This document shows positions 6,788 through 12,904 of a stretch of DNA of 13,853 nucleotides, in pieces. Within the stretch, counting starts at the first letter, position 1, and every line of letters begins with the position of its first letter. The position numbers were made by a program, and so were the translations under genes. Source of the DNA: an uncultured Clostridia bacterium (GTDB taxonomy: Bacteria; Bacillota_A; Clostridia; Oscillospirales; Oscillospiraceae); the NCBI GenBank assembly GCA_949289625.1, contig CASEPH010000174.1, forward strand, positions 1 to 13,853, in the 5' to 3' direction. The notes under the pieces are model-generated. The model had not been told where the DNA came from. It made no database searches and worked only from the letters and a program-made list of their open reading frames with translations.

Positions 6788-7324
6788 TTATTCTTCTGCG
6801 GACTCTGGTTGATACACATTTTGTCTGGCTTTGGCGGAGTCCCAATAAGGCAAGTATTGCGCATTGCCATTGCCCAAATAGAAGCAACAGCTTTTAAGCC
6901 CATCGTCGATTTCTACGATTTCGCCCATATTTACCTCGACACCCAGGAGCTGTGAGGCGGGTGTGTCCTCCAACTTGGCGAGGAAGGCCACAGGCGACAG
7001 TTCCACCTTTCCCTCCACCCGGACAGCACACCGATATGCACTTGGAATCGGGGTCTCACTGAACATCCCATGCATGCAACGGGCCCTGATGTCCTTAAAG
7101 GCATAAACCCGATATTCGCATGGCCATTTCTTTTTCGGACACCAGTCGGGCGGATAGGACTTGGCCGCTTTCTTTTTTAAGAGGCGGTATTTTTTCCCTG
7201 CGGTGCAGTATGAATGGCCAAATTGCAGGTTGACGCCGTGTTCCCGCCGTGAAACTGGCTCCAGATAGGTCAACTGATTTTGGCAGTTAGAGCAGCGGAA
7301 AAGAGTAACTCGTTGTCCAGACAT
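6788..7324 (-). CDS. Hypothetical protein with CxxC motif (178 aa)
   Basis: Function unknown. I chose ATG 7324 because GGAGGG lies eight bases upstream and it starts one base after the stop of the preceding gene; the open frame upstream (to 7417) has no start signal. The N-terminus has F-R-C-S-N-C (C-x2-C), followed by a Lys-rich segment and D-W-C-P at about residue 60 and a further Cys soon after, which could together bind zinc. The C-terminal half is beta-rich with an acidic run G-E-I-V-E-I-D-D-G and a C-C-F-Y-L-G-N-G strand. It belongs to the tightly packed - strand operon. Confidence 0.75.
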   Translation of the reverse strand: MSGQRVTLFRCSNCQNQLTYLEPVSRREHGVNLQFGHSYCTAGKKYRLLKKKAAKSYPPDWCPKKKWPCEYRVYAFKDIRARCMHGMFSETPIPSAYRCAVRVEGKVELSPVAFLAKLEDTPASQLLGVEVNMGEIVEIDDGLKSCCFYLGNGNAQYLPYWDSAKARQNVYQPESAEE

Positions 7325-7325
7325 T

Positions 7326-7976
7326 TTAATTCCCTCCAAACTCCCGCTGATCCATGTCAGGGGAAGTAGTAAAACCTGGATTGGCCGCTGGCGAAATGTA
7401 TAACCGACCGATCTCAATTTTGGTTAAATCATAGATGCGGATGGCATGGATTGCCCAGTCCCAGCTGCCGGAGGAGCTGTCGTTGAGCCAGGCGCAGTCT
7501 CTGCCGGCCCCGTAACTGGTAGTACCGAGCCATCCATTGTTCTCATGGTAAGTGGCCAATACCTCGCTGTACTCCAGATTGCCCTGCCGGCACATTGACT
7601 CAAGCATAGCTTCCTGGGCTTCCTGCTTGGACATATAAAGGCCGGGTTCCATAATTTCGCGCTCATTGATGCTCTGCAGTTGGTAGAGCAAAAGGGCGCA
7701 TTCACCGGGCACCCAGCCATTGGCCCGGCGCATGTAGGCATCTAATCGTACACTGAGATCTTTTCCATTCAGGCACGTACCAAAGACGGAGTAACCCAGG
7801 CGGCGCGCCTGGAAGGCTTTGTTGTCGCTGCTGACCAGGTATGTTCTGTCCACCTGAGTGTAGGAGGGATCCTCACAGGTTCCCAGATCTGCAAAGGTGA
7901 TCAGCCCATCCAGATGGAATTTTGGTGCTAGTGCTTCGTGCTTACGGAAAATTCGTTCTAAATCTCGATATTCCAT
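7326..7976 (-). CDS. Hypothetical protein, first gene of the - strand operon (216 aa)
   Basis: I do not recognise a named family. ATG 7976 is preceded by AAGGAAGGAA, a usable SD. The protein is mixed alpha/beta with W-rich segments: N-G-W-V-P-G-E-C, then Y-H-E-N-N-G-W-L-G, and S-G-S-W-D-W-A-I-H-A-I-R-I-Y in the C-terminal third. No membrane helices, signal peptide or metal motif are seen. It is separated from the next gene by one base, so expression is coupled. The gene is read from a promoter about 255 bases upstream through a leader with two terminators, which implies that it and the three genes after it are switched as a block. Confidence 0.75.
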   Translation of the reverse strand: MEYRDLERIFRKHEALAPKFHLDGLITFADLGTCEDPSYTQVDRTYLVSSDNKAFQARRLGYSVFGTCLNGKDLSVRLDAYMRRANGWVPGECALLLYQLQSINEREIMEPGLYMSKQEAQEAMLESMCRQGNLEYSEVLATYHENNGWLGTTSYGAGRDCAWLNDSSSGSWDWAIHAIRIYDLTKIEIGRLYISPAANPGFTTSPDMDQREFGGN

Positions 7977-8079
7977 CGCACAGTTCCTTCCTTTCGTCAG
8001 AATTTATTTGTGTTTTCGTGTATGGAAACGAGCCTATCGGCTCGGAACAAAGAGTTATGCTTCCGGTGTGGAAGCGTAT

Positions 8080-8226
8080 CTATATAAAAAAGCGAGCAGG
8101 AACAATAATTCCTGCTCGCTTTATTGCCGAAACCGGCTCGGAAAAACAAAAAATGCCACCGCCCCAAAGGGGTGATGGCACAATAGAAACACGGTCAACT
8201 TTGCCGCAAGGCTCAGATACTGTCAT
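8080..8226 (-). CDS. Possible leader peptide ORF (48 aa) spanning both terminators
   Basis: An ATG at 8226 opens a 48-codon frame that runs over both terminators and stops (TAG, 8082-8080) just after the T tract of the second. If translated, ribosomes would melt both hairpins, as in translation-coupled attenuation. Against this: the ATG is at or before the predicted transcription start, there is no SD, and the motif shared with the other leader is not in the same reading frame there. I list it as a candidate only. Confidence 0.2.
   Translation of the reverse strand: MTVSEPCGKVDRVSIVPSPLWGGGIFCFSEPVSAIKRAGIIVPARFFI
8081..8122 (-). terminator. Second terminator in the - strand leader
   Basis: Arms 8089-8102 (AAAGCGAGCAGGAA on +) and 8109-8122 are perfect 14-base complements around a six-base loop. 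On the - strand the stem ends in CGCTTTTTTATATA, a good T tail. On the + strand the tail is weak. It lies about 110 bases before the first gene of the - strand operon. Confidence 0.85.
8142..8180 (-). terminator. First terminator in the - strand leader
   Basis: Read on the - strand, TGCCATCACCCC pairs with GGGGCGGTGGCA around TTT (8180-8154, one mismatch, one G-U pair), followed by TTTTTTGTTTTT (8153-8142). The T tract is on the - strand side only, so it acts on transcripts moving leftward. The only such transcript visible starts at the promoter at 8231-8259. Confidence 0.85.
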
Positions 8227-8230
8227 TGAG

Positions 8231-8259
8231 AGTATATCTTATTCATAGGAAAAATGCAA
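8231..8259 (-). promoter_or_regulatory. Promoter of the - strand operon
   Basis: On the - strand TTGCAT (8259-8254) and TATACT (8236-8231) are exactly 17 bases apart. The -35 continues as TTGCATTT, the same eight bases as in the + strand promoter at 8297. Start expected near 8224. Confidence 0.7.
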
Positions 8260-8296
8260 TCCCCATGGTACAAATCCTTGCCCTGCTGGATAAGGC

Positions 8297-8325
8297 TTGC
8301 ATTTCGGGAGCTTGTCGAGTATAAT
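8297..8325 (+). promoter_or_regulatory. Promoter of the ligase operon
   Basis: TTGCAT (8297-8302) and a perfect TATAAT (8320-8325) are 17 bases apart. It faces away from the - strand promoter; 37 bases separate the two -35 boxes. Start expected near 8332. It lies inside the open frame that reaches back to 8254, which is one reason to reject that upstream start. Confidence 0.75.
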
Positions 8326-8380
8326 AGCGCCATAAAGTATCCGTTGATTGCACCAGCAGTCATCAGTTGCCGTGTTTCAA

Positions 8381-8417
8381 AGCGCCTGAAGGCAAACCAG
8401 CCTTTGGGCGCTTTTTT
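8381..8417 (+). terminator. First terminator in the ligase-operon leader
   Basis: AGCGCCTGAAGGC (8381-8393) pairs with 8400-8412 (two G-U pairs) around a six-base loop, followed by TTTTTT (8412-8417). It lies about 80 bases before the first start codon of the operon and about 50 bases after the predicted transcription start. Confidence 0.85.
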
Positions 8418-8448
8418 ATATATAGTAGGGGCCTTTGGGCCACAGGTT

Positions 8449-8475
8449 GGGACGCTGAGAAGCGTCCCTTTTTTT
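8449..8475 (+). terminator. Second terminator in the ligase-operon leader
   Basis: GGGACGCT (8449-8456) and AGCGTCCC (8461-8468) pair perfectly around a GAGA tetraloop, followed by seven T (8469-8475). Only 7 bases separate the T tract from the SD of the first gene, so this terminator can only serve as control of that operon, not as the end of an upstream gene. Confidence 0.9.
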
Positions 8476-8496
8476 GTTTCAGAGGAGGTGAATCAT

Positions 8497-8724
8497 TTGG
8501 AAATCGAGAAGCAGAAAGAGCACGCAGAGGCGTGCCAGTACCAAACCATCTACATTATGGTGGAAGATGGCCGCGTCAAGGCTGTGTACGCAAGTCACCC
8601 TTTGGCTCGGGCCGATGTCGTGATTCTGGATCTGGACGATGCAAAAGTTTCTGACGATGCTGCATTGGAGTCCGTGCGCCAGAGCATTGCCGAGGCTGAG
8701 AAGCGATGCAAGCAGATCTATTGA
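8497..8724 (+). CDS. Small hypothetical protein, first gene of the ligase operon (75 aa)
   Basis: The start is TTG 8497, supported by AGGAGGTG (8483-8490) six bases upstream; no ATG in frame downstream has an SD, and the upstream in-frame ATG (8254) precedes the promoter. The protein is acidic: Y-Q-T-I-Y-I-M-V-E-D-G-R-V-K-A-V-Y-A (about 14-31), then V-V-I-L-D-L-D-D-A, then a helical C-terminus. I recall similar small proteins in Clostridia mobile elements, with no known function. It ends 14 bases before the ligase start, so the two are coexpressed. The rare TTG start may keep its level low. Confidence 0.75.
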   Translation: MEIEKQKEHAEACQYQTIYIMVEDGRVKAVYASHPLARADVVILDLDDAKVSDDAALESVRQSIAEAEKRCKQIY

Positions 8725-8738
8725 TTGGAGGCAAAGGA

Positions 8739-10709
8739 ATGCAGAATATGGACCGAATGAGGGAGCTCATCCAAGCGATCAATGACGCAGATGAGGCCTA
8801 CTACAAAAAGGACGACCCGATTATGACGGATCTGGAATATGACCAGCTGTATGACGAACTGGTGACACTGGAAAAGGAGTCCGGAATCGTGCTGTCCTCT
8901 TCACCCACGCAGAGAGTCCCTGGTAATGTACTGGAGAGCCTTGCCGTCGTGCGTCATAGCCGGCCGATGTTGTCGGCAGATAAGCGAAAAAGCGTTGCAG
9001 ACATCCACAGTTTCCTTGGCGGCCATCAGGCAGTCCTCAGTTGGAAGCTGGATGGTCTTACCCTGGTGCTCCGCTATAAAGACGGAAAACTGTTGCAGGC
9101 CATAACCCGCGGCGATGGTCTGCAAGGCGAGGATGTCACTCATGCAGTGCGTGTCATGCGGAACGTCCCACTGGCCATCCCATGCACACAGCCGCTGGAA
9201 GTGCGGGGAGAAGGGGTAATCAGTTGGAAAGAGTTTCATGCACTCAATGGAAGTCTGGACGAGCCGTATGCACACCCCCGTAACCTTGCTGCGGGCAGCG
9301 TACGCAAGCTGAATGCAGAAGAGGTCCGGGAGCGTGGACTTACATTTATGGCTTTTGACCTCATCAGCGACAATCTGGGCGGGAAAACCAAATGGGAGAC
9401 CCTGCGGTTTATGGCCCAAATGGGATTTACCACTGTCGGCTATTCCATGTTGGCCGCCGGCGCTTCGGAGGATGCCATCCGTCAGGCTATGGACTACTAT
9501 AAGCCCAGGGATTACGCATATCCGACCGACGGCCTGATTTTTGAGTTTGACGACCTGGATTATGGCCGCTCTCTGGGCGCCACAGGACACCACGAGAACC
9601 GGATGATTGCCTTCAAGTGGCCCGATACAAGGTACGAGACTAAATTCCGCCACCTGGAGATTGCCACCACCCGCACAGGGATGATCAGCTTGACCGGCGT
9701 ATTCGATGATGTGAACATCGACGGCACGACGGTCAATCACGCGTACCTCCATAACCTGGATAACTTTATGAAACTGGCGCTGGGGTCCGGAGATATCATC
9801 AGCGTGTATAAGGCGAATATGATCATTCCTCAGATCGCTGAGAATAAGACGAAGAGCGGTAATTGCTCTATCCCAACGGTTTGCCCCTGCTGCGGCAATA
9901 TGCTGCAGGTCCGCCGGAGCAGCGGGGGGACCCGGCAGCTGTTCTGTGAAAATGAGGCTTGCCCTGCTCGCTTGGTACGGAAGTTTGTTCACTTCTGCAG
10001 CAAAACACGGATGGAGATAAAGGGGCTGGATGAACAGACCCTGACGACCTTTGTGCAGCACGGCTGGGTCACAAACTATGGTGACTTGTTTGAACTGGAG
10101 AGACATAAGGGTGCGATACTCGAAACCCCTGGATTTGGCGAGAAGTCGTTTGCTCGACTGCAGAGCGCAGTGGATGAGCGGCGCACCTGTACGCTTAACC
10201 AGTTTATTGCGGCCCTGGGAATCCCGGAGGTAGGACGCCATGCCGGGCGCATCCTCAGCCGACGGTTCGGCGGCTCCTGGACATCTTTTGAACAGGCCAT
10301 CCGAGAACGGTTTGATTTCACCCAGTTGGAAGGTTTTGGCCAGGTGATGCATGACAACATCTATAACTGGTACAACGATGCGGGGGAGTCCAGACTTTGG
10401 CGCCCCGTCCTTAAACACATCACATTTTTGAAGGAGGAGAACACCATGCCTGATATGCAGAACAATCCCTTTGCTGGTAAGACCGTTGTTGCCACCGGGA
10501 AGCTGGAGAACTACACCCGAGACGGCATCCAGATGAAATTGCTGAGCCTGGGTGCCAGACCTGCCAGTTCCGTCAGCAAAAAGACGGACTACCTGATTGT
10601 GGGTGAGAGCGCCGGCAGCAAACTGACCAAGGCGCAGACCTTGGGCATTAAGACGCTTACCGAGCAGGAGTTTCTGCAGATGCTGGCCGACGCCGAGATC
10701 GAAGCATAA
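8739..10709 (+). CDS. ligA: NAD+-dependent DNA ligase, mobile-element type (656 aa)
   Basis: The enzyme seals DNA nicks using NAD+. Domains in order: NMN-binding Ia (about 5-65, with Y-D-Q-L-Y-D-E-L and S-P-T-Q-R-V); adenylation domain with catalytic K103 in S-W-K-L-D-G, T-R-G-D-G (123-127), E-V-R-G-E-G (154-159), P-T-D-G-L-I-F-E-F (262-270) and A-F-K-W (K293); OB fold (about 305-370); four-Cys zinc finger (C382, C385, C403, C408); helix-hairpin-helix region (about 425-545); BRCT domain (about 576-650). All catalytic residues are present and length matches the roughly 670-residue family. Several motifs are divergent (R-N-L-A-A-G-S-V, K-W-P-D-T in place of K-F-P), fitting an accessory rather than housekeeping copy. 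ATG 8739 has GGAGG (8727-8731) seven bases upstream. The family assignment is certain; a role in element replication or transfer is inferred. Confidence 0.95.
   Translation: MQNMDRMRELIQAINDADEAYYKKDDPIMTDLEYDQLYDELVTLEKESGIVLSSSPTQRVPGNVLESLAVVRHSRPMLSADKRKSVADIHSFLGGHQAVLSWKLDGLTLVLRYKDGKLLQAITRGDGLQGEDVTHAVRVMRNVPLAIPCTQPLEVRGEGVISWKEFHALNGSLDEPYAHPRNLAAGSVRKLNAEEVRERGLTFMAFDLISDNLGGKTKWETLRFMAQMGFTTVGYSMLAAGASEDAIRQAMDYYKPRDYAYPTDGLIFEFDDLDYGRSLGATGHHENRMIAFKWPDTRYETKFRHLEIATTRTGMISLTGVFDDVNIDGTTVNHAYLHNLDNFMKLALGSGDIISVYKANMIIPQIAENKTKSGNCSIPTVCPCCGNMLQVRRSSGGTRQLFCENEACPARLVRKFVHFCSKTRMEIKGLDEQTLTTFVQHGWVTNYGDLFELERHKGAILETPGFGEKSFARLQSAVDERRTCTLNQFIAALGIPEVGRHAGRILSRRFGGSWTSFEQAIRERFDFTQLEGFGQVMHDNIYNWYNDAGESRLWRPVLKHITFLKEENTMPDMQNNPFAGKTVVATGKLENYTRDGIQMKLLSLGARPASSVSKKTDYLIVGESAGSKLTKAQTLGIKTLTEQEFLQMLADAEIEA
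10446..10709 (+). CDS. Possible separately translated BRCT domain inside the ligase gene (87 aa)
   Basis: Within the ligase frame, AAGGAGGA (10431-10438) sits seven bases before ATG 10446, an SD and spacing better than those of most genes here. Translation from it would give the BRCT domain alone (F-A-G-K-T-V-V-A-T-G, then V-S-K-K-T-D-Y-L-I-V-G). In the full protein the SD encodes the linker K-E-E-N at residues 565-568. Either a free BRCT protein is made as well, or the linker marks an old fusion of two genes. It could also be chance, as Lys-Glu-Glu linkers often resemble SDs. Confidence 0.35.
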   Translation: MPDMQNNPFAGKTVVATGKLENYTRDGIQMKLLSLGARPASSVSKKTDYLIVGESAGSKLTKAQTLGIKTLTEQEFLQMLADAEIEA

Positions 10710-10738
10710 AGAATCTGGCACTAAGAGGTGCATAACAT

Positions 10739-10771
10739 TGCGGGGGTATCCGGAATTCGGATACCCCCGCA
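10739..10771 (+). terminator. Strong hairpin between ligase and YkgJ-type genes
   Basis: A 14-pair stem (10739-10752 with 10758-10771, core GCGGGGGTATCCG) around a five-base loop lies 29 bases after the ligase stop. The tail ATTCTATG is poor in T, so full termination is unlikely. It may protect the upstream mRNA, lower downstream expression, or be a weak terminator. The next gene's AAAGGG SD begins about 10 bases after it. Confidence 0.5.
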
Positions 10772-10793
10772 TTCTATGAAAGGGATGTTGAAT

Positions 10794-11597
10794 ATGGATA
10801 TCAAAGAAAAATTGGCAAAGGCTCAATCAGCGGGGGAAATGGAGAAGCTCCTGCTGGACCTGGACTCCGAATTCCGATTCAAGTGCCGCCGGTGCGGTAA
10901 GTGCTGTAAAAGCCAGGATACGATCCTCTTCAATGCACGGGATATCTATAATATCGCCAAGAAGCTCGGGAAAACCACCCTACAGGTTATCGAGGAATGC
11001 GCAGAGGTATATATCGGAGATTCCTCTCAGCTTCCCATGGTACACATGGTCCCGATTGGCCCTCAGAGGCGCTGCCCGCTGCTGCTGGAGGATGGCCGGT
11101 GCAGTGTGCATGACTGCAAACCCACTGTGTGCGCCTTGTATCCTCTTGGGCGTGTGGCACTTTTCCATGATATAGAGAACGGAGACACGGAGATCACCAA
11201 GGATAATATCAGTGTGAAATATGTCATCAATGAATATAACTGTGGCTCCGCAAAAAAAACCAATACCGTGCGCAGTTGGTTGGCGCAGTTTGGAATTTCG
11301 GAGGAGGATGAGTTCTTTGTCCTTTGGAATCAGGTAATTGCCAATTTGAGTACTACTGTGCGGAAGTTGGAAAGGAGTCACTGCTCTGATGAGATGCTTG
11401 AGATGCTCTGGAACAGCATTTTCGTCTGGCTCTATGTAAACTTTGATACAAAGAAGGACTTCATGCCGCAGTTCGAAAAGGCGGCGGAAAAGCTGCTTGA
11501 CCTTTGCAGGAGGCTTCGTGCACTGGAATTAGACGGCAGCGCTGAAGAGGCCGAAACTGATCCTGGAGACGGTGATCAGGCACAGGAGAACGGGTGA
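10794..11597 (+). CDS. YkgJ-family cysteine-cluster protein (267 aa)
   Basis: Cysteines follow the CxxCxxCC family (UPF0153, YkgJ) pattern: C31-R-R-C34-G-K-C37-C38, then C94-P-L-L, C103-S-V-H-D-C108-K-P-T-V-C113, followed by A-L-Y-P-L-G. These eight Cys are thought to hold a metal or iron-sulfur centre; the biochemical role of the family is not settled. Residues 150-245 are helical, and the tail (250-267) is acidic and probably disordered. I prefer ATG 10794 because AAAGGG (10779-10784) is nine bases upstream; in-frame ATGs at 10776 and 10785 lack a spaced SD. It shares four bases (GTGA) with the next gene. It lies between the ligase and a conserved element protein, but its job there is unknown. 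Confidence 0.85.
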   Translation: MDIKEKLAKAQSAGEMEKLLLDLDSEFRFKCRRCGKCCKSQDTILFNARDIYNIAKKLGKTTLQVIEECAEVYIGDSSQLPMVHMVPIGPQRRCPLLLEDGRCSVHDCKPTVCALYPLGRVALFHDIENGDTEITKDNISVKYVINEYNCGSAKKTNTVRSWLAQFGISEEDEFFVLWNQVIANLSTTVRKLERSHCSDEMLEMLWNSIFVWLYVNFDTKKDFMPQFEKAAEKLLDLCRRLRALELDGSAEEAETDPGDGDQAQENG

Positions 11598-12394
11598 TAC
11601 GCATGGAAAATGACAACAAGCCAATTTCACAGGATAACTGGGGTCAGATCATTCGTAAGGATGCAAAAGGCTGCTTTGTGGAGGTCAGAAACGACACCTT
11701 CCACCTGGATAAGGTACACATGCAGTTCGTGTCCTACGATACCACCCGCCCCAAGGGTAATCGCTATACAAACAACATCAGCATTTATATTGATGTGCCG
11801 GAGTTCCTGGCATTGAGCCAGGAGGCTGCTTCCGGAACCCTGCACATGCGAATGCAGCAGTATAAGCAGGCCGGGAAGAAAGAGCCCCTGTATGAGCACC
11901 TGGGCGGCACCTCAGCCAAACATCTGAATAAATATGGTAAGGCTCGCCCGGATGGGAAAAGCCTGTCTCGGGTGTTTCGGCTGACTGTAGCGGCAAAGTC
12001 TGATTACTTCCTTACGGCTGACAGCGGGCCGGGGGAGGAGAACCAGACCGGGCTTATTGTACCACGATTCGGCACGAAACCCGAGCAGCACGTCTCCGTG
12101 ATTCTCAGTTGGCGGCAGCTCAATGAGCTGCTGCTGACGACAGTGGAGCACTACCGGGCCTGGCTCTCTGCAAAGTATGCAGCTGAATGGGCAGCAATTC
12201 ACGCCCAACGTTCTGTTGGCAGGGAAAAGGCACGCATGGGGCAGAAGAAGTCCACGACGCCCAAAACTTCCGCCCCGGCTACGGATCCACAGCCCACTGC
12301 ACAGCAGGCCGACGCCGGATTTGCAAGTGCATTTGGCAGTGTTTATGGCAGTGCAAATGGCAAGGCCGGCGCGGGTGACAAGAAAATCTTTTGA
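11594..12394 (+). CDS. Conserved mobile-element protein of unknown function (266 aa)
   Basis: I recall this type from Clostridia conjugative elements but know no function. Conserved-looking blocks: V-H-M-Q-F-V-S-Y-D-T-T-R-P (41-53), Y-I-D-V-P-E-F-L (65-72), L-G-G-T-S-A-K (103-109), D-G-K-S-L-S-R (120-126), A-D-S-G-P-G-E (142-148), G-L-I-V-P-R-F-G (153-160). Residues 165-205 are helical, and 210-266 form an Ala/Thr/Pro/Gly-rich disordered tail ending G-D-K-K-I-F. A compact domain plus a flexible tail next to a DNA ligase recalls single-strand-binding-type proteins, but no OB-fold signature is clear. GTG 11594 has AGGAG five bases upstream and overlaps the previous stop; ATG 11603 is an alternative with poorer spacing. 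Confidence 0.8.
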   Translation: MIRMENDNKPISQDNWGQIIRKDAKGCFVEVRNDTFHLDKVHMQFVSYDTTRPKGNRYTNNISIYIDVPEFLALSQEAASGTLHMRMQQYKQAGKKEPLYEHLGGTSAKHLNKYGKARPDGKSLSRVFRLTVAAKSDYFLTADSGPGEENQTGLIVPRFGTKPEQHVSVILSWRQLNELLLTTVEHYRAWLSAKYAAEWAAIHAQRSVGREKARMGQKKSTTPKTSAPATDPQPTAQQADAGFASAFGSVYGSANGKAGAGDKKIF

Positions 12395-12403
12395 TGGTAT
12401 AAT
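12375..12403 (+). promoter_or_regulatory. Extended -10 promoter for the zinc-ribbon gene
   Basis: GTGACA (12375-12380) and a perfect TATAAT (12398-12403) are 17 bases apart, with TGG directly before the -10 (extended type). The -35 box lies within the last codons of the preceding gene. Start near 12410, leader about 64 bases with small hairpins only. Confidence 0.7.
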
Positions 12404-12473
12404 CCTATTATCTACTCCTGTCCTTGAAAACAGGCAGCAATTGTGCTGAAATTTAAGACAAGGAGTGGAATTT

Positions 12474-12848
12474 ATGAAGTATTGTCCCTATTGCGGCGCT
12501 TCCCTTATGGGAGGCGCCGTCTCTTTTTGCTCTGAATGCGGCAAAAAGATCCCAGTTCAGAATGAGGCGCAGCAGTCGAAACCACACCCCAAGGGAAAAG
12601 GGAAACCCAAAAAGTGTGCGGCAGCTCCTAAAATGCGTGGGAAACACCAGACAGGGCAGCAGCCGCCAAAACATAGAAAGAAACCCATGGATCTCAATTA
12701 TGATGGCTACTACGATGATATAAAGCCCGTAGATATTGGTGAGCAGGAGGAGCGCATGGATCCGGAACTGGTCAAGAGAATTGCCATTCTTCTGGCTGGC
12801 GTCTTGATCCTTATCTTCGCCTCTGTGATGCTTATGACATTGTTGTAA
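12474..12848 (+). CDS. Zinc-ribbon protein with one C-terminal membrane helix (124 aa)
   Basis: The N-terminus is a zinc ribbon: C4-P-Y-C7-G and C19-S-E-C22-G. Residues 28-72 are a Lys/Pro/Gln-rich linker of low complexity. A conserved-looking acidic segment follows (L-N-Y-D-G-Y-Y-D-D-I-K-P-V-D, 74-87), then a single hydrophobic helix at about 102-124 that ends the protein. It is thus a tail-anchored membrane protein with the zinc ribbon in the cytoplasm. ATG 12474 has AAGGAG (12460-12465) eight bases upstream; an in-frame GTG at 12465 overlaps that SD. Similar proteins occur, from memory, in Clostridia conjugative elements beside the next two genes. A role in the transfer machinery or in envelope regulation is inference. 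Confidence 0.85.
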   Translation: MKYCPYCGASLMGGAVSFCSECGKKIPVQNEAQQSKPHPKGKGKPKKCAAAPKMRGKHQTGQQPPKHRKKPMDLNYDGYYDDIKPVDIGEQEERMDPELVKRIAILLAGVLILIFASVMLMTLL

Positions 12849-12904
12849 AAGTGTCGCCCTGTCCGTGTAATAGAGCAAAAGATGATAAGGATGGGGTGAA
12901 TAGC

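Larger units (their letters stand above)
7977..8227 (-). promoter_or_regulatory. Structured leader of the - strand operon with tandem terminators
   Basis: From the predicted start near 8224 this leader reads: AGTATC (8221-8216), three bases, a small GCC/GGC hairpin (8212-8203), three bases, GTTGACCGTGTTTC (8199-8186), then two complete intrinsic terminators, then two more hairpins (8075-8059 and 8044-8029), then the SD of the first gene. The same order appears in the + strand leader on the other side. A 10-base direct repeat, CGGCTCGGAA, occurs at 8134-8143 and 8038-8047 (+ strand), so CGAGCC and GGCTCG parts could pair in alternative ways. Transcripts starting at this promoter should mostly stop unless something allows read-through. 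No matching riboswitch class is known to me. Confidence 0.6.
8332..8496 (+). promoter_or_regulatory. Structured leader of the ligase operon with tandem terminators
   Basis: Order: AGTATC (8336-8341), three bases, a seven-pair hairpin TGATTGC-ACCA-GCAGTCA (8345-8362, one T-G pair), three bases, GTTGCCGTGTTTC (8366-8378), then two intrinsic terminators (8381-8417 and 8449-8475), then the AGGAGGTG SD of the first gene. The AGTATC begins within one base of the same distance from the -10 box as in the - strand leader. The matched order, spacing and promoters point to a duplicated regulatory leader, probably for attenuation or antitermination. Mechanism and signal are unknown. Confidence 0.6.

Noticed and set aside
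8029..8180. The dense hairpins as a CRISPR array or repeat cluster
   Set aside because: The hairpins differ from each other in sequence and size; there are no regular repeats and spacers.
8254..8496. Upstream extension of the 75-aa gene to ATG 8254
   Set aside because: The promoter (8297-8325) and both terminators fall inside this stretch, while TTG 8497 has an AGGAGGTG SD.
8367..8654. 95-codon + strand frame over the leader and first gene
   Set aside because: TTG start without SD, and it overlaps the 75-aa gene in another frame; probably open by chance or because the DNA is constrained for other reasons.
8901..10826. 641-codon open frame on the - strand opposite the ligase gene
   Set aside because: It is antisense to a certain ligase gene with all motifs, has no SD, and its composition (Cys/His/Pro/Ser-rich, no domain) is typical of a shadow frame.
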